Source: Clostridia bacterium (lineage in GTDB: Bacteria > Bacillota > Clostridia > Oscillospirales > Acutalibacteraceae). From it: DNA of 35,461 bases. The translations under genes were made by a program, and so were the position numbers. Shown piece by piece: positions 16,289 to 23,017 of this stretch (positions are counted from its first letter, which is position 1; every line of letters begins with the position of its first letter). The stretch covers positions 1-35,461 of the forward strand of contig JAGAPJ010000039.1 in assembly GCA_017623315.1 (NCBI GenBank), read 5' to 3'. The notes below the pieces were generated by a model, which was not told the DNA's origin, made no database searches, and saw only the letters and a list, made by a program, of their open reading frames with translations.

Positions 16289-17230
16289 TTAAATTTCAAT
16301 ACTGTTAATAGTTTCTTTAAGACAGTCAGCACTGTGACGTAATGACTTGATTTCTTCATCGTTAAGGGGTAAAAGCACCTTGCTGTGTGCGCCCTTGTTA
16401 CCAACTACGTTAAGAAGGCTTAAGCAAACGTCGTCAATACCGTATTCACCGTGAAGCATGGTTGAAACGGTCATAGTGGTGTCGATACCGCTGAGTAAGC
16501 ACTTACAAATATGGCAAACCGACATTGAAACAGCATAGTAGGTAGCACCCTTGCGCTGAATAACACGTGCGCCTGACTTGCGAACGTAATTTTCAACGTC
16601 GTTACGGTCAAATTCGGGATAATCATTAGAATTTTGTAAAGCATTTCTGTAATCTTCAATCGGAACATTGGAGATATTAGCAATTGACCACGGAACAAAT
16701 GCCGAGTCACCGTGTTCACCTAAAACGTAAGCGTGCACGTTCTTTTGGTTTACGTCGTAATATTCAGATACACGTGCACGTAAACGTGCTGTATCCAAGA
16801 TAGTACCTGAACCGATAATACGTTCTTCAGGAATGCCTGAAATTTTGTGGAAAACGTAGGTAAGCACGTCAACAGGATTACTTACAATTATATATGTAGC
16901 ATTGGGCGCGTGTTGAACAATTTCCTTTGCAACACCCTTAAGAATGTTTACGTTTGTTTGTGCCAAGTCTAAACGTGACTGACCGGGCTTTCTTGCTACA
17001 CCACAGGTGATAACAATAATGTCAGAATCCTTTGCGTCAACGTATGAGCCTGCATAAATGTTAGCAGGGTTGCAGAAAGGAACGCCTTGTCTAATATCCA
17101 AAGCTTCACCTAATGATTTTTCCTGATTAATGTCAATCATAACAATTTCAGACGCAATACCCATAACGGTTAATGTGTATGAAATAGTTGCGCCTACGCT
17201 ACCAGAGCCAATTACAGTAATTTTGTTCAT
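16289..17230 (-). CDS. NAD-dependent malate dehydrogenase of LDH-like type
   Basis: A 313-residue member of the L-lactate/malate dehydrogenase family: NAD motif GSGSVGA (8-14), NPVDVLTYV, D and R of LDTARLR, and active-site His in GEHGDS. Most of the chain looks like LDH, yet the substrate-specificity residue (position 102 in LDH numbering) is Arg80 in GVARKPGQSRLDL, where LDHs have Gln. Arg at this position is the malate dehydrogenase determinant. Together with fumarase 19 nt downstream, oxaloacetate to malate is the likely reaction. The Thr of KGATYY (LDH Thr246) remains, so some lactate activity cannot be excluded. Confidence 0.85.
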   Translation of the reverse strand: MNKITVIGSGSVGATISYTLTVMGIASEIVMIDINQEKSLGEALDIRQGVPFCNPANIYAGSYVDAKDSDIIVITCGVARKPGQSRLDLAQTNVNILKGVAKEIVQHAPNATYIIVSNPVDVLTYVFHKISGIPEERIIGSGTILDTARLRARVSEYYDVNQKNVHAYVLGEHGDSAFVPWSIANISNVPIEDYRNALQNSNDYPEFDRNDVENYVRKSGARVIQRKGATYYAVSMSVCHICKCLLSGIDTTMTVSTMLHGEYGIDDVCLSLLNVVGNKGAHSKVLLPLNDEEIKSLRHSADCLKETINSIEI

Positions 17231-17251
17231 AATTATTCCCCTTAATTTTAA

Positions 17252-18679
17252 TTATTTTAAAACAGCAACAGCGTCGCTGATTGTTTTTTCTAAAGCTTCC
17301 CTACCATATTTGTCAACCTCGGCCTTATTCTTTTCGCCGTGGGTAAGACAACCTGCACCGCCGATACAACCGCCGACACAAGCCATGCCCTCAATAAAGT
17401 TGGCATCAAGCACGTTTTTGTTTTTCTTAAGAAGTGCCACACGACATTCCTCAATGCCGTCACAAGCAACAGCCTTTAATTCAAAATCAATGTTTTGTTC
17501 CTTAAGGCCTTGTGCCACAGCATCTGAAAGACCACCGCTTCTTGCAAAGATTCTACCAAAGTAGGACGCATTGTCAAGCAAGTCCTCACCGAGCTCGGTA
17601 ATATCAATATCCTTACTGTCGAATAATGCCTGTAATTCCTCAAAGGTCATAACCGCATCGATATACGGCTTAACGCTTTCAAGCTGTGCTTCAGCCTTTT
17701 TAGCAGTACAAGGACCAATGAAAATAACCTTTGCATTTAGGTCGGTGCTCTTAATAAATTTTGCCAAGGTAGCCATTGGCGAAAGGTTATGTGATACCAA
17801 AGGCAACATATTTGGAAATGCCGATTTAATATACTGCACAAATGCAGGACAGCAAGAGCTGGTTAAAAAGCCTTTTTCGGCAAGCTCCTTAGATTCGGCC
17901 GCCGCAACCATATCAGCACCAAGAGCAGCTTCAATTACAGTATGGAATCCAAGGTCCTTAAGACCGGTAATAACCTGACCGAGCTTTGCATAGGTGAACT
18001 GACTTGAAATTGAAGGCGCCACCATAGCGTAAACCTTGTATTTTTTGTTACCTTCGCTCTTTTTAATAATATCGATAACGTCCAAAATATAAGACTTATC
18101 GGTTATTGCACCAAACGGGCACTGATAAACACAGGCGCCGCACTGAATACATTTGCTGTTATCAATAGCAGCTGCATTATCTTCGTTAATTGAGATTGCC
18201 TTAACCTTACAAGCATTTTGACAGGGACGCTTACGATTTACTATTGCAGCAAAAGGGCAAACCTTTGCACATTGACCGCATTCAACACATTTTGATTTAT
18301 CAATATGTGCTACGTGGTTATGGTCAAAGGTAATAGCGCCACGCTTACATACATCTTCACAGCGATGAGCCAAACAGCCACGACAGGATTCAGTTACAAC
18401 ATATCCTGCAGCAGGACATTCATCACATGCTATGTCAATAACCTCAATAACGTTGGGGTTATTTTTATCACCGCCCATAGCAATTTTAATTCTTTCATTT
18501 AAAATTGCGCGTTCCTTATATATACAGCAACGCATTGTTGGGGTTTTGCCAGGCACAATAATTTTAGGAATTTCAACAATGTTTTCAAGCAAAGTGTCAT
18601 TCCATGCCTGACGTGCAACCTCACGTAAAACCTTATATTTAAGGTGTTGCACCTTTGTATCAAATTTTCTTATTCCCAT
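17252..18679 (-). CDS. Monomeric [FeFe]-hydrogenase, HydA2/group B-like
   Basis: A 475-residue [FeFe]-hydrogenase. The N-terminal half has several iron-sulfur motifs (CDECPAAGYVVTESCRGC, CVECGQCAKVCPF at 131-142, CIQCGACVYQCPFG at 177-190). H-cluster motifs follow: L1 TSSCCPAF (273-280), L2 IGPCTAKKAE (321-330) and L3 EGMACVGGCIGG. L1 has Phe for the Trp of classical group A enzymes, as in group B. Active-site cysteines are all present, so catalysis with ferredoxin is plausible. The N-terminal 50 residues match no domain I know. No HydB/HydC bifurcating subunits are adjacent. Confidence 0.88.
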   Translation of the reverse strand: MGIRKFDTKVQHLKYKVLREVARQAWNDTLLENIVEIPKIIVPGKTPTMRCCIYKERAILNERIKIAMGGDKNNPNVIEVIDIACDECPAAGYVVTESCRGCLAHRCEDVCKRGAITFDHNHVAHIDKSKCVECGQCAKVCPFAAIVNRKRPCQNACKVKAISINEDNAAAIDNSKCIQCGACVYQCPFGAITDKSYILDVIDIIKKSEGNKKYKVYAMVAPSISSQFTYAKLGQVITGLKDLGFHTVIEAALGADMVAAAESKELAEKGFLTSSCCPAFVQYIKSAFPNMLPLVSHNLSPMATLAKFIKSTDLNAKVIFIGPCTAKKAEAQLESVKPYIDAVMTFEELQALFDSKDIDITELGEDLLDNASYFGRIFARSGGLSDAVAQGLKEQNIDFELKAVACDGIEECRVALLKKNKNVLDANFIEGMACVGGCIGGAGCLTHGEKNKAEVDKYGREALEKTISDAVAVLK

Positions 18680-18690
18680 AAATTTTCTCC

Positions 18691-19863
18691 CTAGAAATAA
18701 CTAACTTTAATCCTTTTGCCCATTTTTCTAAGGCAGGCAGAAAGTTCATCCACCAAATTCATTTTAATATGAAAATTAATAGGCAAGTCAGGATTTTGGT
18801 GAGCAGGATTAACTGCTCTTCCCACATAAAAATTAATATCGGTTGCCTCTTCAAACAGTAAACGGCAAATTAGCGATGCACCGTCACGGTTAAAGCTCCA
18901 ATATTCGTAATGCTTGTTGTCAGCCAAATAGTCCTTAGCATATTCAAGCACCCTATTTACAGTGATAACACCTTCGGTAACAAGGTCAACGCCCTCAATT
19001 GTTGCCGTTGGCGGAATATCACTTTTTTCAAAATTAAGACTTGCTTTAAGTGGCTTACGTAAAAACTTTGCCGCAATTGACGAGGTTGTACCGCCACAAA
19101 TAATGTGTTTGCCTTCTTTTGAAAAGAAAAGCGACATCATACGGTCAGCATCATCACGGTTGGCGGGGGGACCGAAAAGCATATTCATTGGTACACGCTT
19201 TCTGATACGCACTACACATGCAGTTGCATCGTCACCAGGCTTATATCCGTAAAGCTTGTCACATTCATCCACAAGCATTGTCGATAATGTCTTGGCAGTA
19301 TAACCCGCATGAGAAATAGATTCCATAAATTCGGCTATTTCCTCACGGCGCCAACCGAAATTATACGCCATACCGATACCTGCGTGAGGACATCCGTCGC
19401 TCATAGCAACGAAAATGTCGTTTTCCTGCAGCTTAATAACCGACTTAAATATCTTTTTACCGCCAATATTAATTTCGGTTTTGGGGTAATCCCAAACCTG
19501 CTCATCACGAATAATAATAGCGTGAGGGTTATCATACTGTATAAGCTCAGCCATTTGATTATTCTTAAGATGAATAATAGTAAAGGTTGAATACGCCACG
19601 CCACGTACCGAACAAACAGGCAGGGTTGCGGCAATTGTTTCAACACATTCCTCTAATGATAAGCCTTCAGCCAACATTGTGGAAATTATTTTAGAGGTAA
19701 GGGTTGAAAGTATGCTTGCCTTTACCCCACTTCCAAGCCCGTCGGATAAAACGATAACGGTTGAATCGTCACCTGGCTCTACTATATCAATATGGTCACC
19801 ACAAAGCTGCTCACCGTAATGATTTATACTTTTATACCCAATATCAGCACATAAATCATTCAT
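18691..19863 (-). CDS. SpoIIE/PP2C-type serine phosphatase linked to the H2 sensor
   Basis: A 390-residue protein. Residues 1-225 form a PP2C/SpoIIE phosphatase with metal-binding motifs VLSDGLGSG (38-46), SDGCPHAG and GDDATACVV. Residues 230-390 form a second part with no family I recognise. The start codon overlaps the sensory hydrogenase gene by 8 nt. Pairs of a sensory [FeFe]-hydrogenase and a PP2C phosphatase are known from Clostridia (group C3 type) and are thought to signal H2 level by dephosphorylating an unknown protein. No kinase or anti-sigma-factor antagonist is nearby. Confidence 0.88.
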   Translation of the reverse strand: MNDLCADIGYKSINHYGEQLCGDHIDIVEPGDDSTVIVLSDGLGSGVKASILSTLTSKIISTMLAEGLSLEECVETIAATLPVCSVRGVAYSTFTIIHLKNNQMAELIQYDNPHAIIIRDEQVWDYPKTEINIGGKKIFKSVIKLQENDIFVAMSDGCPHAGIGMAYNFGWRREEIAEFMESISHAGYTAKTLSTMLVDECDKLYGYKPGDDATACVVRIRKRVPMNMLFGPPANRDDADRMMSLFFSKEGKHIICGGTTSSIAAKFLRKPLKASLNFEKSDIPPTATIEGVDLVTEGVITVNRVLEYAKDYLADNKHYEYWSFNRDGASLICRLLFEEATDINFYVGRAVNPAHQNPDLPINFHIKMNLVDELSACLRKMGKRIKVSYF

Positions 19864-21535
19864 CTTGGATAGACTCCTTTAATTTAGAAAGAGCAATTTT
19901 GGTTTCCGCCGCGGTTTCACCCAAAAGTGAAGCAATTTCCTGTACGATACGCATTTGCTTATCTACAACCCTGTCAGCAACCTCAATTGTCTGACGGCTG
20001 ATATTTTCCTTCTTTTCACGTTCATTTTGTTCATCGGTAATATCACGCATAATTGCAACGATAAGGTGTGATTCCTTATCGTGAACAACCGACTGTTCAA
20101 CAAAGCGGTTATATTCAGCAAGGTATACACGTTCATCCCTGACGTTACGACCTGTTTGCATAACGTTAATAAATACCGTTGGGTCAAGAATACGAATAAC
20201 CTGGTCACCCAACACATCGTTAGCTGAACGAATATTCATCATTTTTCTTGCTGAATTGTTTATTTGCTGCACCTCTAACTGTTCGTTAAGCACAATAATA
20301 CCGTTAGGTGTATTTTTAACAATAGTGTCCGAAAAGTTTTCGGCCTTATCCTTTAAGAAAGGCAAGCACATTGAAATTTCGGCCTTGCCCTGAATAATAG
20401 CAATTGCTTTTTCACGGCAGGTGTTATATCCGCAAGAGCCACAGTTAAGCTCCTGCGAGGGCTTGAATTTGCCCATTTGGCGAAGAATATTTTGAATTTC
20501 AATATCCGACGGTGGTTGTAAGCGTTTTTCAATATATTCAAAATTCTTTTGAAGCTCGCTTGCCTTGGGCTGTGAAACCTCAAAGTCCTTTTCACCGGCA
20601 TAGCTTGCAACAGTGATATAATCTCTAACAGTTTCAGCACGGTGATATTTTTCCATAACAGGACCGCCTACGCAGCTGCCCACACAAGCCGACATTTCAA
20701 TAAAGCATTTATGAATATTACCTGCTAATATATCCTTAAGTGCTGCAATGCAGTTGTCCACACCGTCAAGCGCAAGGTAGGTATAGCCGGGCATATCCTG
20801 TGCCATTGTTTTAAGCACGCCTCCTGTTGTTGGGAAGAAACGTGCGCGTGAATGAACATCTCTATCCTTTGAAAATTCAAGTTTGATACCCTCGGCTTCA
20901 AACCAATTTGTTAATTCTTCAAAGGTAAGCACAGCATCAACTATACCCTCGTAATGTTCGGCCTCATCCTTTTTAGCAACGCAAGGACCCACAAAAACAG
21001 TCTTGGCATTAGGAAATCTCTTCTTAATATCCATACAATGCGCTTGCATAGGCGAAACAACGTCAGCCAAATACTGTAGTGCCTGTGGATAGTGCTTTTG
21101 AATTAAAAGGTTAATAGAATGGCAGCAAGAAGAAATAACAACGTCCCTTTCGTCCTCGCGAAGCATTCTTTCATATTCGTTTTTTACAATAGTTGCGCCA
21201 ATTGCAGTTTCCTCAACGTCATAAAATCCCAACTGCTTTAAAGCTTTACGCATAGAATTAATACCTACGCCACTGTAATTAGCAATAAATGACGGAGCTA
21301 GACTTACTATTACAGGGTCGCCACTTTGAAGCAGCACCTTTACCTTTTCGGTTTCGTCAACTATTTGTTTAGCATCCTGTGGGCAAACAACAAAGCACTG
21401 ACCGCATAAAATACATTCATTACCTATAATATGCGCCTGACTGCCGGAAAAGCGAATAGCCTTGACGGGACAATGACGAATACATTTATAACAGTTTTTA
21501 CAATTTGATTTTTTAAGTGTCAAACAATTCGGCAT
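19856..21535 (-). CDS. Sensory [FeFe]-hydrogenase homologue with PAS domain (HydS-like)
   Basis: A 559-residue multidomain protein: two [4Fe-4S] motifs (12-22 and 41-51), an H-cluster domain with altered loops (L1 SSCCHS 135-140, L2 VGPCVAKKDE 182-191, L3 EMSACVGSCVGG 280-291), an iron-sulfur domain CGSCGYNTC (365-373) with C390, a PAS domain (about 400-510), and a C-terminal coiled coil (510-559). All four H-cluster cysteines remain, but the changed loops (His instead of Pro-x-Trp) are typical of sensory enzymes such as HydS of Ruminococcus albus. It likely detects H2 or redox state and passes the signal through PAS to the phosphatase encoded directly downstream. Confidence 0.9.
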   Translation of the reverse strand: MPNCLTLKKSNCKNCYKCIRHCPVKAIRFSGSQAHIIGNECILCGQCFVVCPQDAKQIVDETEKVKVLLQSGDPVIVSLAPSFIANYSGVGINSMRKALKQLGFYDVEETAIGATIVKNEYERMLREDERDVVISSCCHSINLLIQKHYPQALQYLADVVSPMQAHCMDIKKRFPNAKTVFVGPCVAKKDEAEHYEGIVDAVLTFEELTNWFEAEGIKLEFSKDRDVHSRARFFPTTGGVLKTMAQDMPGYTYLALDGVDNCIAALKDILAGNIHKCFIEMSACVGSCVGGPVMEKYHRAETVRDYITVASYAGEKDFEVSQPKASELQKNFEYIEKRLQPPSDIEIQNILRQMGKFKPSQELNCGSCGYNTCREKAIAIIQGKAEISMCLPFLKDKAENFSDTIVKNTPNGIIVLNEQLEVQQINNSARKMMNIRSANDVLGDQVIRILDPTVFINVMQTGRNVRDERVYLAEYNRFVEQSVVHDKESHLIVAIMRDITDEQNEREKKENISRQTIEVADRVVDKQMRIVQEIASLLGETAAETKIALSKLKESIQDE

Positions 21536-21541
21536 TTACCG

Positions 21542-21796
21542 TTACGCCTTTCCTAATTTATTTAATACTTGATTTTCGAAAAATTCTTTGAAATTTTCTT
21601 TTGTAATACCAACGTGGATATCATCATCCAACTGAATGGTAACACCTACACGGTTGCACTTGCCTATACAAAAGCTTCCCATAAGGGTAACGTCGTTTTC
21701 AAGGTTATATTCTTCAACAGCTTTTTGCAAAAGTGCAACAATTTCAGGCGAACCCTTTAAATGACAGGAACTACCAACGCAAACCTGAATCACCAT
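21542..21796 (-). CDS. Thioredoxin-like [2Fe-2S] ferredoxin, copy 2
   Basis: An 84-residue protein like the C-terminal domain of NuoE/HydC: CVGSSCHLKG (C6, C11) and CIGKC (C43, C47) give the four cysteines of a thioredoxin-fold [2Fe-2S] ferredoxin. It is a tandem paralogue of the gene 4 nt upstream. Its place between Rex and the sensory hydrogenase suggests electron delivery to that protein; this is inference. Confidence 0.88.
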   Translation of the reverse strand: MVIQVCVGSSCHLKGSPEIVALLQKAVEEYNLENDVTLMGSFCIGKCNRVGVTIQLDDDIHVGITKENFKEFFENQVLNKLGKA

Positions 21797-21800
21797 AACC

Positions 21801-22040
21801 TTATACCTTTGCCTTTACATTTTCTTGGAAAAAATCAAAAGTACTTTCGGGGGTTACTGAATAAAATTCTTCATCAACGGTTACGCAAACACCTTGTTGA
21901 CATTTACTCATACAAAAAGTTCCTGCAAGTTCTACCTTATCGCCAAGTTGATTTTCTTCGATAAGCTTTTGAAGTTGTTCAACCACCTGACGTGAGCCCT
22001 TTACGTGACAGGAACTACCAATGCATACTGTAATTTTCAT
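21801..22040 (-). CDS. Thioredoxin-like [2Fe-2S] ferredoxin, copy 1
   Basis: A 79-residue protein with the same architecture as copy 2: CIGSSCHVKG (C6, C11) and CMSKCQQG (C43, C47). The ribosome site AGGAGG lies 8 nt before the ATG. It begins 31 nt after the rex stop, the largest gap in the operon. The two copies share the cysteine frame but differ in the rest, so they may serve different partners. Confidence 0.88.
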   Translation of the reverse strand: MKITVCIGSSCHVKGSRQVVEQLQKLIEENQLGDKVELAGTFCMSKCQQGVCVTVDEEFYSVTPESTFDFFQENVKAKV

Positions 22041-22071
22041 TGTTTTGCCTCCTGAAATTTTATGTTATGTA

Positions 22072-22719
22072 TTATAGTTTATTGTTTAGCATTACCCCGC
22101 TGTGCGATAATTGATTTCGCAAATGAGCCAGCGATAACGCCAAATTTTCGTTTTGAAGCAAAATACCGTCAGGAATCTGTAATTTGCAGGGAGCGAAATT
22201 CCATATAGCCGTTATTCCGCTATTAACCATTTGGTCACACACAACCTGTGCAGACCCTTCGCCAACCGTAATAATACCAAGGGAAATATCATTTTCTTTA
22301 CAATAAAGTTCAAATTGATTCATAGGTAATATTTCGGTTTTCGAATCCAAATTAATTACCTGTTCGTTTGAATCAAACGCCGCTTTAATTTTTACACCGA
22401 AATGCTCAAACCCATCGTACTGCAAAAGCGCCCTGCCAAGTCTTCCCGCACCAACCAATACCGCAAAGGTTAATTTGTTATAACCTAGACAGTCCTCAAG
22501 TTGTTCTATAAGCACCTCGGTTTCATAGCCAAGTCTCGGTCTACCCGCACCGCTAATCATTGCAAGGTCCTTTCTGACCTGAACTTCGCCAAGATTAAGC
22601 GCTTTAGAAATAGTTGTTGCAGATATATGACGCACAGTATCAAGCGGTAATTCCTTTAAAAAAGTAAGGTATCTTGGAATACGTCCAAGCGTTGCTTTTG
22701 GAATTGAAGACCTTTCCAT
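22072..22719 (-). CDS. rex: Redox-sensing transcriptional repressor Rex
   Basis: A 215-residue Rex: an N-terminal winged helix (IPKATLGRIPRYLTFLK at the start, LNLGEVQVRKDLAMIS in the recognition region) and a C-terminal Rossmann fold (VGAGRLGRALLQY) that binds NADH. The wing reads GRPRLGY rather than the common GK-GVGY type, suggesting a different operator preference. The start at 22719 is chosen because AAGGGGA lies 8 nt upstream. As first gene of the long operon it probably represses it, including itself, when NADH is low. A full canonical Rex box was not found. Confidence 0.93.
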   Translation of the reverse strand: MERSSIPKATLGRIPRYLTFLKELPLDTVRHISATTISKALNLGEVQVRKDLAMISGAGRPRLGYETEVLIEQLEDCLGYNKLTFAVLVGAGRLGRALLQYDGFEHFGVKIKAAFDSNEQVINLDSKTEILPMNQFELYCKENDISLGIITVGEGSAQVVCDQMVNSGITAIWNFAPCKLQIPDGILLQNENLALSLAHLRNQLSHSGVMLNNKL

Positions 22720-22777
22720 TAGTGAGTCCCCTTCATACAATCTAAAATATCCTTATATAGTATCTCATATAAAAATC

Positions 22778-22810
22778 AATATCGATATTATCGATATTAT
22801 ATATATCGAT
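22778..22810 (-). promoter_or_regulatory. ATCGAT palindrome array, candidate operator
   Basis: Arms AATATCGAT and ATCGATATT, separated by 3 nt, form a perfect inverted repeat (22778-22798); a third ATCGAT follows at 22805-22810. A TATAAT on the minus strand (22796-22801) lies inside it. It sits in the leader of rex, downstream of the main candidate promoter, where a bound repressor could block transcription. Confidence 0.5.
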
Positions 22811-22850
22811 TTAAAATTTTATAAACACCCATGATAATTTAATTTTATTT

Positions 22851-22879
22851 ATTATAACATTTTATGTCAGCAAAATCAA
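22851..22879 (-). promoter_or_regulatory. Main candidate promoter of the rex operon
   Basis: TTGATT (22874-22879), 17 nt, TATAAT (22851-22856) on the minus strand. The 5' leader to rex would be about 125 nt. A TTGTGAA half-site, as in Rex boxes, lies upstream at 22900-22906, with a poor second half (AAAACAAA). Confidence 0.65.
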
Positions 22880-22915
22880 TAGCTGTAACCTTTGTTTTTT
22901 TCACAAATTTTTACC

Positions 22916-22949
22916 TAGCAAACCTGTACATATTGGTAATTTAGCAAAC
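22916..22949 (-). repeat. Paired direct repeat GTTTGCTA upstream of the rex promoter
   Basis: GTTTGCTA occurs twice on the minus strand (22942-22949 and 22916-22923), 26 nt apart, about 35-70 nt upstream of the -35 box. It could be an activator site; no known regulator is assigned. Confidence 0.35.
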
Positions 22950-22963
22950 ACAAAGGGCAACAA

Positions 22964-22995
22964 AAAATCAGTACGGCAAATACCGTACTGATTTT
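22964..22995 (-). terminator. Terminator of the nagA-kinase operon
   Basis: Perfect 13-bp stem AAAATCAGTACGG / CCGTACTGATTTT; on the minus strand it is followed by a T run. It lies 23 nt after the kinase-like gene. Confidence 0.9.
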
Positions 22996-23017
22996 CATAT
23001 AATTTATATGTATAGCT

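Noticed and set aside
15293..17564. Plus-strand open frames opposite fumarase, malate dehydrogenase and the hydrogenase
   Set aside because: They mirror conserved genes on the minus strand and show no recognisable domains or start signals.
17252..21535. Electron-bifurcating HydABC hydrogenase
   Set aside because: There is no HydB (NuoF-like) subunit; the two hydrogenase-type proteins are a monomeric enzyme and a sensor.
22741..22920. A canonical Rex operator (TTGTTAA or TTGTGAA inverted repeat)
   Set aside because: Only one half-site (TTGTGAA) is found; the second half does not match, so I list it as partial only.
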